A stretch of DNA of 64,000 nucleotides from assembly GCA_016699165.1 (NCBI GenBank), contig CP064963.1, positions 2,604,001-2,668,000 of the forward strand, read 5' to 3'. Within the stretch, counting starts at the first letter, position 1. Each line of letters begins with the position of its first letter. This stretch comes from Candidatus Melainabacteria bacterium (GTDB taxonomy: Bacteria > Cyanobacteriota > Vampirovibrionia > Obscuribacterales > Obscuribacteraceae). Position numbers and translations under genes: made by a program. Under the pieces are notes generated by a model, which was given only the letters and a program-made list of their open reading frames with translations, ran no database searches and was not told where the DNA came from. Shown here piece after piece: positions 7,092 through 15,927 of this stretch.

Positions 7092-8873
7092 ATGTCAGAA
7101 ACAGACCAAAATCAAAATCAGGGCGATGCCGCAACCAACACCGAGGCTCCAACAAAGCTCGACACTGTTGGCGGTGACTTGTTGACTCAGCGCCAGGACC
7201 TGGTTATTGCCCAAGCCACCCTACCAACGACCGAAACAATTAACGACTCCACGCTTGTAATTCCCACCGAAACGCTGGTCGCAGATGCTGGCAGGCGCAC
7301 CAGACAAGATGCAACCCCCACTCCAGAAGAGCGATACAAACAAGCTAAAGGTCGTTATGACACGCGCCTCAACGACTATTGGAGCAGCTTGCTCAAAACG
7401 AGAGACTCAAATAAATTCACCACAGAATTTCCTCCAAGATACGAAGGTCCAGCCAAGCCCAAAGGCGTTGTCGAGCCTAAAGAGCCAAAAACACTTCCAC
7501 GCTTGAATGACATGTTCGACGGATCGCGCACTCTAAACCGGCTCCTCACAGGCGATTCGAACCAACCCGATTACAAGATTCGCCAGGTAAGCGAAAGCCA
7601 ATTCAAACAAAGTTATGCAAATGAAATTTTGAAAACCGCCACCGCAAACGGTTTGACACCCGATGAAGCCAAAAATATAGTCCGACGCATTTACGCATTT
7701 GAATCGGGAGGTGCTGGCACTCACGAGATGTTGTCTGGCATGCCGCAAGATTTACTAAAAGAAGACAAACCAGGCGAAACTACAATTGCCGATCAAAGAC
7801 GCGCTTATCGTCCCAATTCCACTGCAATTGGCTACACCCAAATGTTACAGTACAACACTGTAAGACTATTCGACACGGCCGCCCCTGAGATTTCGACCCG
7901 CCTCAGGCAAATGGCTCAGGAAGACCCTTCGCGCGCACAAGAATTGACAAACAAAGCTCAGATGGTCGACAACCTTCAAACACTAATAGGAAAAGAATTA
8001 AAATCTTTCGCCGATGCAAGCGGTGCTAGACCGGCTGGCAAAGAGTACATTAAAGACGGAAAAATAACTGATCTTTGTCGCGAAGATTTCGCAAAATCAG
8101 ACGTCAAATTGCCCGGTCGCGATATCACCGGAAGACAGCTATCAAGCAGCCTTCACGCCTTCCACATGGACGGCGACGTAGGTCCTATTTTGCAAAGTCT
8201 GGAGTTGAATCATCTACTCAAATTTGCCAAACAGAATGATTTCACCGGACTACTAAATCAAGAGAAAGACGCATTCAACAAGCGCGTTTCGCAATACGAC
8301 GCCTTGCCCCAAGCCGACAAAACGAAAGCTCTCACCGAAATCATGTCGCTTATAAAACCTTCAGCCAACGCAAGCGAAGCAGACAAAAAAGCATTCATCC
8401 AAACACGAGACGCATTAACTACTAAAATCGCCGCACTGGGTCCTGGAGCCGGTCTTGAATTAGCCCGCGAAAAGCTCAATGACGCAGAAAACGAAATGCT
8501 CAATACAAAAATTTTGCAATTAAAAAAATTCACCGACCCCGCCGGTCCGCTCTCCAACTCAGCCAAACTGTTAATGGACAAAATGTTTGCCGCTCGTTTT
8601 GGTGAGTTGACACCAGATAAATTGATGCCCGCCGCGCTTGAACTTGCAAACCTGGCAGGTTCCGGAAACGCGCTTTTGATGCTTAAAAACATGGACAAAC
8701 CAACTACAAACTTTTTCTCTCGCAGAGGCTACGAAGGCAACCCAACATCAAACGGTCGCACCGCCGAAGAATTGTTGTTACAGATTCATCGCAATATGCA
8801 CGGACCAAATGGCGATCCGCTAAGACGCCCTGGCGTAGACGCGCTGCTTAAAGCGTTCGACGCGATTAAATAA
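7092..8873 (+). CDS. Large protein with lytic-transglycosylase-like (SLT/lysozyme-fold) core
   Basis: 593 residues. Residues about 190-260 carry the pattern seen in lysozyme-like domains: a catalytic-type Glu in RRIYAFESGGAGTHE, followed by the Ser/Gly/Tyr/Gln block STAIGYTQM. That would cleave peptidoglycan glycan strands. No signal peptide or membrane helix is seen; the first 90 residues are polar and disordered (Gln/Asn/Thr-rich), so export would need another route or the domain may be non-catalytic. The C-terminal half is helical and Lys/Asp-rich. It is a single gene in AT-richer codon style. The assignment rests on motif pattern only. Confidence 0.6.
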   Translation: MSETDQNQNQGDAATNTEAPTKLDTVGGDLLTQRQDLVIAQATLPTTETINDSTLVIPTETLVADAGRRTRQDATPTPEERYKQAKGRYDTRLNDYWSSLLKTRDSNKFTTEFPPRYEGPAKPKGVVEPKEPKTLPRLNDMFDGSRTLNRLLTGDSNQPDYKIRQVSESQFKQSYANEILKTATANGLTPDEAKNIVRRIYAFESGGAGTHEMLSGMPQDLLKEDKPGETTIADQRRAYRPNSTAIGYTQMLQYNTVRLFDTAAPEISTRLRQMAQEDPSRAQELTNKAQMVDNLQTLIGKELKSFADASGARPAGKEYIKDGKITDLCREDFAKSDVKLPGRDITGRQLSSSLHAFHMDGDVGPILQSLELNHLLKFAKQNDFTGLLNQEKDAFNKRVSQYDALPQADKTKALTEIMSLIKPSANASEADKKAFIQTRDALTTKIAALGPGAGLELAREKLNDAENEMLNTKILQLKKFTDPAGPLSNSAKLLMDKMFAARFGELTPDKLMPAALELANLAGSGNALLMLKNMDKPTTNFFSRRGYEGNPTSNGRTAEELLLQIHRNMHGPNGDPLRRPGVDALLKAFDAIK

Positions 8874-8879
8874 GAACTC

Positions 8880-9677
8880 TCATCCTAAATTCAGTTTCTT
8901 GCCCTTATCGATTCTTGCAAAAGAACCAGCGGAAAATCTCGATTTAAAATGTTTTCGAACCTCTTTCAATGCTTTGGATGCGTTATCACATTTAAAAAAC
9001 ACAGTCGCAATACCCAAGCCCGTTTCATGTCCATCCCATGTGCCTAGCCCTGCAACCTCTATCACCTCAATGATTTCTTCTTCAAAATTGTGATTATGCA
9101 AAATCTCATCAGCAGTACCGAAGGAACTGTCGGACAATTTAAAATTTATCTCCAACTCTTCATATGCATCTTCATCTACTTCCTGATGAACAGTTGCAAC
9201 CGGGGAAGCTATAAATTCTGGATGCATTGATTCCAAAACGCTTCGCAACGACGGATTTAGTTTGTAGCGCTTGTCCAAAATCTCAAAAGTGTCAAATACA
9301 GCTTGAGCTGCGAATCTCACGAAACCCTCATCAGTTTGAGGAACCGACGACCAGTGGAAGGTTTTTGTAATTGAATGACTTTTCTTTTTCTTACTCACAT
9401 ACTGAAAGGTTTCAAGAGTTTTGTGTTCCTCAACAATTGCAATCCCTAAACCAAAATTTTCCAGTGCTGTCTTCTCGTAAAATTCAGCTGCTTTCATCAC
9501 CGGAAGGACTAAGTCACCAACTAATTTTTGAAAAATCGAACCTATCAAATTTTGGGGTGGAAAATCTCCAGTTATGTACTCGGGATTGATGGTATCCGCT
9601 CGAACGTACATCGGTATGAAAACCATAAGCGCGACGCCAAATTTTTCTCTCAGATGTTCGATGTCGGTTTCATTCAT
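8880..9677 (-). CDS. Unknown protein, 265 residues
   Basis: No family recognised. It is soluble, acidic in the middle (QEVDEDAYEELEINF) and basic at the end, without signal peptide or membrane segment. The alternating pattern (GLGIAIVEEHKTLETF and GLGIATVFFKCDNASKALKE) suggests repeated alpha/beta units. The start codon lacks a good ribosome site. It is convergent with the SLT-like gene (7 bases apart) and follows the methyltransferase on the same strand (18 bases), so it may share that transcript. Confidence 0.65.
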   Translation of the reverse strand: MNETDIEHLREKFGVALMVFIPMYVRADTINPEYITGDFPPQNLIGSIFQKLVGDLVLPVMKAAEFYEKTALENFGLGIAIVEEHKTLETFQYVSKKKKSHSITKTFHWSSVPQTDEGFVRFAAQAVFDTFEILDKRYKLNPSLRSVLESMHPEFIASPVATVHQEVDEDAYEELEINFKLSDSSFGTADEILHNHNFEEEIIEVIEVAGLGTWDGHETGLGIATVFFKCDNASKALKEVRKHFKSRFSAGSFARIDKGKKLNLG

Positions 9678-9695
9678 CGCAACATTTTACGCCGA

Positions 9696-10760
9696 TTAAA
9701 TCGGTGCGGCAACTAAAATAGTCTGATCCTGCACATAGAGCACCTCTTCCAGAGCGAAGCCATTGCGGTTTAAAAGTTCAGTATATTCGGCACGAGTGCG
9801 AGCCTTTCCGCCCGGCATATTCAAAATCTGCAAATCGTAGAGTGTGCTCCACTCGGCATTTTCTTTGTCGATAACGTATTCGATAATTAAAAATCGCGCG
9901 TTGATGTCTTCGGCAATTGCGTCACGAATTTTTTGAATTATGATTGAACAGCGCTGGTCATCCCAATTCCAGAGCGAGTTCTTGATCAAATATAAATCCA
10001 AACTGCTTGGAACGGACTCGAAGAAATCTCCGACAACAATCTCGGATCTATCCAGCACATCGTAAGATTGCAAATAATTGCAGGCAGATTTTTTTAAACT
10101 TTCTATCTCGAAAAGATAGCCCTTCAAATGCGGGTGCGCCTTCAAAAGCGCGACCAATAGCGTGCCTACACCGCCACCAATATCGACGACAGTTTTATAT
10201 TTTCCAAAATCATAGCCTTGCGCAATTGCAGCACTTGCTTGAGCAGAGTTCGAAATCATCGCATCCGCAAAGGCTTTAGTCGCCCCGTCCGTCTCGTCTA
10301 AATGTTCGTACAAAGGTTTTCCAAATGCGTGCTCGATGCCCGAGCGCCCGTCAGCAAGACAATCGGCGAAGTTTAGCCACGCGTTAATGCAACTTGGATG
10401 GTTCCACATTTTCGCCATCGCAGCCCACGATTGAGACGATCGCGTTTTGAGCAAATTTGATACTTCGTTATGCGCAAACTCTCCAGAGCGAGTTTCTACA
10501 AAGATTCCATTAGCCGCAAGCGCGCGCATTACTCTATACAAAGTGGGTGAATGTAGTCCGGAAATTTGCGACAACTCGTCTACATGAACTGGCTTTTCAT
10601 TTAATAGATCGGCGATTTTGTGCTCAACAATTGCAGTGACTGCATGACTGAGCCAGGCAGTACAGAAAATATCATTCAGCTTGTATCGGGCAGAAATTGC
10701 GGGTTGCTCAGAATCTGCAATCCTTCCTTTTATTAGGTTTTTGGGATAAAATTCAATCAT
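9696..10760 (-). CDS. SAM-dependent O-methyltransferase (Methyltransf_2 type)
   Basis: 354 residues. The N-terminal winged-helix dimerisation domain (LLNEKPVHVDELSQISGL) is followed by a Rossmann SAM site (TVVDIGGGVGTLLVALL, about residue 187). The organisation matches small-molecule O-methyltransferases. The usual catalytic block LHDWDD reads SLWNWDDQRC, so the general-base His is replaced by Trp; the enzyme may use another mechanism or have lost O-methylation. The start codon lies inside a 20-base palindrome shared with a divergent TetR gene, so the TetR protein very probably represses it. Substrate unknown. Confidence 0.85.
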   Translation of the reverse strand: MIEFYPKNLIKGRIADSEQPAISARYKLNDIFCTAWLSHAVTAIVEHKIADLLNEKPVHVDELSQISGLHSPTLYRVMRALAANGIFVETRSGEFAHNEVSNLLKTRSSQSWAAMAKMWNHPSCINAWLNFADCLADGRSGIEHAFGKPLYEHLDETDGATKAFADAMISNSAQASAAIAQGYDFGKYKTVVDIGGGVGTLLVALLKAHPHLKGYLFEIESLKKSACNYLQSYDVLDRSEIVVGDFFESVPSSLDLYLIKNSLWNWDDQRCSIIIQKIRDAIAEDINARFLIIEYVIDKENAEWSTLYDLQILNMPGGKARTRAEYTELLNRNGFALEEVLYVQDQTILVAAPI

Positions 10761-10770
10761 ATGATTGAAT
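10751..10770. promoter_or_regulatory. Operator palindrome between methyltransferase and TetR gene
   Basis: The sequence ATTCAATCATATGATTGAAT is a perfect 20-base palindrome. It overlaps the methyltransferase start codon (10760-10758) and lies 42 bases before the preferred TetR start. Position and symmetry fit a TetR dimer site. Confidence 0.75.
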
Positions 10771-10812
10771 CATACAGTTGACAGCCTAAATTCGTCAAGC
10801 TATTCTCATCAA

Positions 10813-11412
10813 ATGAAAAAGACCAGAGACCAGTTGCTCGATATCGCAGAGCGTCATTTCGCTATTTATGGCTTTGCAGGCGCAACTCTGCGCGGAATAA
10901 TCAAAGACGCCGGCACCAACGTCGCCTCAATTGCCTATCATTTCGGCACAAAGGAAGATCTTTTCCAGGCAGTGCTAGAGCGCTTTGCCAAGCCTGTTGT
11001 CAGTCAACAACTCTCCAAACTCGAAACCGAACTTCAATCAAAAAATCTAAAACTGCGAAACGTCTTGCTCGCATTCTATGAACCACCTATGAAGATGGCA
11101 CATTCTCTGGGCAAAAAAGGAGAAATTCTTTCTCTCTTCTTAGGTCGCTCCCAGACAGAACCTGAGCCGGTCTTCAACGAAGTGGACAAGCATTACGCAG
11201 ATTGTCGGGATCAATTCATCAAAGCATTTGAGCGCGCGCTTCCAGGCTTGACCAAAGAAGACTACCATTGGCGATTCGAATTTATGCTCAGCCTAATAGT
11301 GTGTTTTCTGACACGACAAAAACAAATTCGCGGTCGTTACGAGACACGCACAGACTGGAATCCTGACGAGGCGATTAATCGCATGATTTCATTTTGCGAA
11401 TCGGGATTTTGA
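10813..11412 (+). CDS. TetR-family transcriptional regulator
   Basis: About 199 residues from ATG 10813 (MKKTRDQLLDIAERHFAIYG); a TTG at 10765 would add 16 residues but fits the family less well. The N-terminal helix-turn-helix is classical (GFAGATLRGIIKDAGTNVASIAYHF, then GTKEDLFQAVLERF). The C-terminal ligand domain is helical. It is transcribed away from the methyltransferase gene across the palindrome at 10751-10770, so autoregulation plus repression of the neighbour is the likely circuit. The inducer is unknown. Confidence 0.9.
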   Translation: MKKTRDQLLDIAERHFAIYGFAGATLRGIIKDAGTNVASIAYHFGTKEDLFQAVLERFAKPVVSQQLSKLETELQSKNLKLRNVLLAFYEPPMKMAHSLGKKGEILSLFLGRSQTEPEPVFNEVDKHYADCRDQFIKAFERALPGLTKEDYHWRFEFMLSLIVCFLTRQKQIRGRYETRTDWNPDEAINRMISFCESGF

Positions 11413-11450
11413 AATATACTTTGATTGGAAACTGCGTCGTCCAATAAGAT

Positions 11451-11948
11451 TTGGAACCAAATATCTTGAAATTCGTGCCGAAAATCATAGGATTAGCGTA
11501 TTTGGGGTGCGCCCTCTATGCTATTTGCACTTTCTTCAACACTCATTTAACCAACATTTCCAATGCTAGGGAGATAAGCCAGGAAACTGTACCACTCTTT
11601 TTCTACCTACTATTTTCCTTGGCTGCGCCGGGACTAGCGTTTGTTTATTTCAAAAAATTCGTCTTACCCTTACTGAAAAGACTTAGACAAAATCCAAAAA
11701 GAGAATTCCGAGCTGTGTTTGGATTGAACAAAAAACAAATTTGGATTTTCGTTCTATCATTTCTCTTTATCATTTGGGTAACTGCATTGGGCTTCTGCGA
11801 ATTTGAGGACTTCAAAATAAGGATCTACTCCAAAGGAATAATTGAATCTCGACTAGAAGAATTTAGTTATTTTCTTGCAATGCTGATAGCTCCCTTACTT
11901 CTTGTATTTCACCTTGCAGGGCGAAACAAGATCACGAAGGATCAGTAG
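11451..11948 (+). CDS. Membrane protein, about four transmembrane segments
   Basis: 165 residues from a TTG at 11451; the start is uncertain because no clear ribosome site precedes it. Hydrophobic segments are IIGLAYLGCALYAICTFF, VPLFFYLLFSLAAPGLAFVYF, IWIFVLSFLFIIWVTALGF and FLAMLIAPLLLVFHLAG. No family recognised. It is followed one base later by a second small membrane gene, so the two form a unit. Confidence 0.6.
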   Translation: MEPNILKFVPKIIGLAYLGCALYAICTFFNTHLTNISNAREISQETVPLFFYLLFSLAAPGLAFVYFKKFVLPLLKRLRQNPKREFRAVFGLNKKQIWIFVLSFLFIIWVTALGFCEFEDFKIRIYSKGIIESRLEEFSYFLAMLIAPLLLVFHLAGRNKITKDQ

Positions 11949-11949
11949 A

Positions 11950-12216
11950 ATGAACAAAATCATTTCAGCAATAACAATTAATTGTCTGGTCTTCTTTAGT
12001 TATCTTACGATTCAACATTTTGAAGACAATGCAATTCTCATTTCGGAGGGGGCTCCCTCCGACTTCATCGAGATTCACGATTGGGAATTCCTGCTCCATT
12101 TGCAAGACCTAGCAACGTTGCCATTAGCGCTAGTGTTTATCACCTTTAGTCTGCCTCATCTCCATCGCTTACTAAAGAATTGGCAAAGAAATAAATCGCA
12201 GGGAAGTCAGATATGA
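11950..12216 (+). CDS. Small membrane protein, two transmembrane segments
   Basis: 88 residues from ATG 11950, with AAGGA 8 bases upstream inside the end of the preceding gene. Segments are IISAITINCLVFFSYLTI and LATLPLALVFITFSLPHL. One base separates it from the stop of 11451-11948, so the two are probably co-translated and may form a complex. Function unknown. Confidence 0.6.
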   Translation: MNKIISAITINCLVFFSYLTIQHFEDNAILISEGAPSDFIEIHDWEFLLHLQDLATLPLALVFITFSLPHLHRLLKNWQRNKSQGSQI

Positions 12217-12234
12217 ATAGTAATTTGAAATCGT

Positions 12235-12429
12235 TTATTCATTAGGATCTAACTGAATCAATCTCGGATAAACAAATGCGTCGTTCTGCGGATCGAAAAC
12301 GAATCCCTCTCCGCCTGCCGCATCCACTACTCCCTTACTGAAATCCATCGCTTTTTGCGCGTTGTTATGAGAGCCTTCAATCGCATACTCAACTTGCGTA
12401 CAATGGAAATCTGCTGCAAGATTAAAGAA
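12235..12429 (-). pseudogene. C-terminal remnant of an unknown gene
   Basis: Read leftwards, 64 open codons without a suitable start give a protein-like sequence (EYAIEGSHNNAQKAMDF, GGEGFVFDPQNDAFVYPRLI) ending in TAA at 12237-12235. It looks like the tail of a longer gene whose front is lost. The neighbouring IS insertion suggests this region has been rearranged. Confidence 0.45.
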
Positions 12430-12457
12430 TCAATTAAAAGGTGACTAAAACGACAGT

Positions 12458-12646
12458 ATGATGCGAAAACATTTTTCTATTTTTGCTTTGGTTTTCGTTG
12501 TTTTCACCTTGGATGTAAACTCGGGAAACTTATTGGCTCGCGAAAATCACAAGCCGACCAGCAAACACTCAACAAAGCAATCCAAAAGCGCGGAATCCCC
12601 GATATTGGTAGAGCCCTCTGTGTCTATGATAGGTGAGACAGTTTAA
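12458..12646 (+). pseudogene. Signal-peptide protein cut off by the IS3 element
   Basis: 62 codons: a signal peptide (MMRKHFSIFALVFVVFTLDV) followed by a Lys/Ser-rich stretch. The last 8 or 9 codons and the stop come from the left end of the IS element at 12621, so the native gene was longer. It could be the front of the RHS gene whose rear remains at 14604-15702; both lie on the same strand on either side of the IS. Confidence 0.6.
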
Positions 12647-12785
12647 CCAACCAAATCTCCGTACTCGTAAGTACGAAATACTTTTCTTCGCTTTTTGACC
12701 TTTAAGACGCATATTTATATGCTTTGGATAGTCTTGCGTTGGTACCGTATTTGGTTCATGCTGCTTCCGCAAAAGGAGAGTAAAG

Positions 12786-13394
12786 ATGCAAAAGACACCG
12801 GGAAATTCACCAGCCGCAAGAGAAAAGTTCTGGACAAAAATTATTATTGAAGCAAGAAAGTACCCTAAAGGGGTGACTGAATACTGTCGAATAATGAACG
12901 TTTCAAAGAATAACTACTATTTCTGGTTTAAGCGATTAAGGCCAAAACATCCAGAGTGGCATGACTTAAGCAATCATCCAGAAGCCTTGTTGCCAACGAA
13001 AGACTTTGATGGTTCCGAAAAAGGGAATGGAGATCCATCTTCTGAAGTTTCGCCTAGATCGCAACGCAGAAAGTGGAACGCTACTGACAGAGAACGAATT
13101 TTGGAGGAAACGGACGGTTTGTCTGGTGGAGATTTATCTGCATTAATGAGGCGAGAAGGTGTACATTCACACACCCTGAACAAATGGCGCACAGAACGAG
13201 ATCTTAAAAGCATTGCTAAAAGTAAGGCACTAAAAATTCCTAATCCGCTAACAGCCGAGAACAAGAAGCTTCGCGAAGAAGTTAACCGATTGGAGAAAAA
13301 ATTGCAAAAAGCAAACGATATCATCATGCTTCAAAAAAAAATTTCAGAGATGCTCACGATAACCCTGGATGGGACAGAAGAGACCTCGCCTTAA
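12786..13394 (+). CDS. IS3-family transposase OrfA
   Basis: 202 residues from ATG 12786 with AGGAG 8 bases upstream. An N-terminal segment (FWTKIIIEARKYPKGVTEYC) resembles IS66-type helix-turn-helix proteins. The second (RKWNATDRERILEETDGL to EGVHSHTLNKWRTERD) is the usual IS3 OrfA DNA-binding domain. A leucine-zipper-like coiled coil follows (ENKKLREEVNRLEKKLQK). Near the end an A9 run (13333-13341) allows a -1 shift into the OrfB frame, which then stays open (FRDAHDNPGWDRRDLALSIK) into OrfB, the normal way IS3 elements make OrfAB transposase. Confidence 0.9.
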   Translation: MQKTPGNSPAAREKFWTKIIIEARKYPKGVTEYCRIMNVSKNNYYFWFKRLRPKHPEWHDLSNHPEALLPTKDFDGSEKGNGDPSSEVSPRSQRRKWNATDRERILEETDGLSGGDLSALMRREGVHSHTLNKWRTERDLKSIAKSKALKIPNPLTAENKKLREEVNRLEKKLQKANDIIMLQKKISEMLTITLDGTEETSP

Positions 13395-13453
13395 GTATCA
13401 AACAGCATGCCGCAACAGCTGGAAATGTATCCGCCATTTGCAGCGCCCTGAAC

Positions 13454-14440
13454 ATGAGCCGAGCGACTTTCTATCGTCTTACCAGGCCTCCTTCGAAAGG
13501 AGGTGTCCAGTCGGTCCGCAGGACCCGTTCGCGGCGAGCTCTTGGAGCCAGAGAGATTGAACAGATTCTCGATATCCTTCATGAAATTCGTTATGTCGAC
13601 AAATCACCCGCGCAAATTTATGCAGCCTTGCTAGATGAAGGAATTTACCTCTGTTCTATCAGCACGATGTATCGAATTCTACGCTCGAGAAAAGAAGTTC
13701 GCGAAAGAAGAGCGCAAGTTCGCCGAGCGATTTTCGCTAAACCTGAACTCTTAGCCACGCGCCCAAATCAAGTCTGGTCGTGGGATATCACAAAATTGCG
13801 AGGACAAAAAAAATGGACTTATTATTATCTCTACGTCATCATCGATATCTACAGTCGAAACGTTGTTGGATGGATGTTAGCTGATAGAGAAAGCGCAGGT
13901 TTGGCGAGAGAGCTGATAGAAAAAACCTGCCGGCGCCAAGGTGTTTTAAATTCAGATTTAATTATTCATTCAGATCGAGGCCAGTCCATGAATTCAAAGA
14001 CCCTCGCTATGCTTTATGCAGATTTAGGGATTACGAAATCGTTGAATCGTCCGCATGTTAGCAACGATAATCCTTTCTCCGAAAGCCAATTTAAAACAAT
14101 GAAGTATCATCATCTTTTTCCGAAAGAATTTGGTTCTCCGGAGGATGCTAAAGCTTTCTGCCAGTGGTTTTTCAACTGGTATAATTACGAGCATTATCAT
14201 TCTGGAATTGGGCTGATGACCCCCAGCACACTTCACTATGGACGCGCAGAAGAGTGCATTCAGAAGAGACAGGTTGTGTTGGATGAGGCTTACCAACTAC
14301 ATCCTGAAAGATTCGTGAAAGGAAAACCTAAACCCTTTAACATACCTGATGCCGTGTGGATCAACCCTCCTCCAAAGCTAAATGCAGAAATAGTTGGCGA
14401 CACCATATCTAGTGTCAGTATTATCGGCGGCGCCAAATAA
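13454..14440 (+). CDS. IS3-family transposase OrfB (DDE integrase core)
   Basis: 328 residues from ATG 13454, but the frame is open back to the A9 run in OrfA, so the working protein is probably the OrfAB fusion. The rve core is intact: SWDITKLRGQKKWTYYYLYV (first Asp), IIHSDRGQSM (second Asp) and SNDNPFSESQFKTMKY (Glu). The C-terminus has the family block WFNWYNYEHYHSGIGLMTP. It catalyses cut and strand transfer of the element. It appears intact and possibly active. Confidence 0.93.
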   Translation: MSRATFYRLTRPPSKGGVQSVRRTRSRRALGAREIEQILDILHEIRYVDKSPAQIYAALLDEGIYLCSISTMYRILRSRKEVRERRAQVRRAIFAKPELLATRPNQVWSWDITKLRGQKKWTYYYLYVIIDIYSRNVVGWMLADRESAGLARELIEKTCRRQGVLNSDLIIHSDRGQSMNSKTLAMLYADLGITKSLNRPHVSNDNPFSESQFKTMKYHHLFPKEFGSPEDAKAFCQWFFNWYNYEHYHSGIGLMTPSTLHYGRAEECIQKRQVVLDEAYQLHPERFVKGKPKPFNIPDAVWINPPPKLNAEIVGDTISSVSIIGGAK

Positions 14441-14603
14441 TCTAAATTATGTTTCGTTCTGAGATTTAGAAAACGTCCAAACCATGGGCTTTTTCTAGAT
14501 CTCAGCGCCTTCTTACTATTTTTGGGGTAGGGTCGTAACCCCCTAGTTCAGAAATTTACGATCGTATTAATTCAAAAGAAAAAGTGTCTCGAAAGTATTG
14601 ACA

Positions 14604-15702
14604 CGTTCCGGGTGATGGCACCTGGACTTACACTTATGACGCAGACAACATGATGACGCAGGCAGCGAAAACCGGCGTCACCGTGAACTTCGTTTATGAC
14701 CCTTTCCACCGCAACATCCGCAAGGATGACGGCACGAACAAGACTCGTTACATTTATGCCGGCAACCAGATTTTGGCAGAGTACAACGACACAAGCGGCG
14801 CACTCTTAAACCGCTATGTCTACGGCTTCGAGGCAGATGATCCGATCATTCAGGTCACCTCTGGTGGTACCGTAACGTACAACACGCAGGACCATGTCGG
14901 CTCTATCATTGCCCGCACAGACTCAAGCGGCAATATTCTCTCTAAATACAAATATGCACCGTTCGGTGAATCACCTTCGCTCTCGGGCACCATATTTGGT
15001 TTCACCGGTCAACGCTTCGACGCAGAAACCGGTCTCTATCACTTCAAGGCTCGTTACTACGACCCGGTCACCGGGCGGTTCTTGCAACCGGATCCGATTT
15101 CCTACGGAGCGGGTTTAAATGTGTATAGATACGTAAAAAATAGCCCGCTTATCCACCGAGATCCCGCTGGTAATGAAGAACTTAAGGTTGGCGGGAGTGC
15201 TTTTCTAGATGAACTGAAATTGATCGCCCAATATGAATCTAACAAAGCCAAAAACAATGGAAAGGAAAATTTGACTATTAATGTGAAAACTCCTGGTAGC
15301 TCAATGAAGTACAAGAATTACAATGAAGCTGTCATTGCTGCACTAAAAGATGCAACTGTAATTTCGAAAATTACAGGCAATGAGTCAGGTGGAATTATTT
15401 ACAGAAACAAGGATGGAACTTTTAACTACAATTTGAGATCTGGTGGTGAAGCAGGTGTCACTATCGAATACAACCATCCGGCTGGTTCTCGCATTTGGGC
15501 GGATTTTCACTCTCATGGCATCGCTAATCCCAAGTACCGCTTAGGGGATGAGACGTTTTCAACTGCGGATCTGAGAGACAATGACAAAAGACGTTTGGGC
15601 GGTTGGTTAGTTACACCTTCCAAACAGGTCTATTTTTACGATCCCACACACAAGAAGGGAACTGGGATTTCTACGTTTGGCCATCTGAGGAATATGAGAT
15701 AA
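14604..15702 (+). pseudogene. 5'-truncated RHS protein with JAMM/DUF4329-like tip
   Basis: The frame is open right from the IS end (GTWTYTYDADNMM), so the front of the gene is missing. RHS/YD repeats and the conserved core end (FTGQRFDAETGLYHFKARYY, DPVTGRFLQPDP, NVYRYVKNSP) are clear. After this lies a variable tip of about 180 residues with FHSHG, then FSTADLRDND and WLVTPSKQVYFYDP, the H-x-H ... S-x-x-D layout of JAMM/DUF4329-type peptidase toxins. RHS cores encase and deliver such tips in competition between cells. An ATG at 14650 exists, but export would need the lost N-terminus. Confidence 0.8.
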
Positions 15703-15792
15703 AGCTACAACACTAACTCAGTTTGGTTTCTTGAGAGACTCCAATCGATGAACATCAATTTATGTTAGTAAGCATAGGTCTCTCTGTGCAAA

Positions 15793-15827
15793 GGGCGCGT
15801 TTGATGCATTTAGCATCAAGCGCGCCC
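15793..15827. repeat. 15-base stem-loop downstream of the RHS fragment
   Basis: GGGCGCGTTTGATGC and GCATCAAGCGCGCCC pair around ATTTA with one G-T pair. No U-run follows, so it is either a poor terminator or a structural element. Confidence 0.6.
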
Positions 15828-15927
15828 GATGCATAAAATATGAACTTACCCGCCTTTAACGACTTTTTGAATTTTGTAAAATTGAGTTTTCCGAAGGTTA
15901 ATCTCTAATAAATGAGGGATCTTATTC

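Larger units (their letters stand above)
12621..14603 (+). mobile_element. IS3-family insertion sequence, 1983 bases
   Basis: The ends are imperfect inverted repeats: TGTCTATGATAGGTGAGACA at the left and, read from the right end inwards, TGTCAATACTTTCGAGACAC, giving the 5'-TG...CA-3' ends of IS3 elements. It encodes OrfA and OrfB. The bases flanking the two ends do not match (CTG left, CGT right), so no target duplication is visible. That suggests a deletion or recombination after insertion. Confidence 0.75.
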
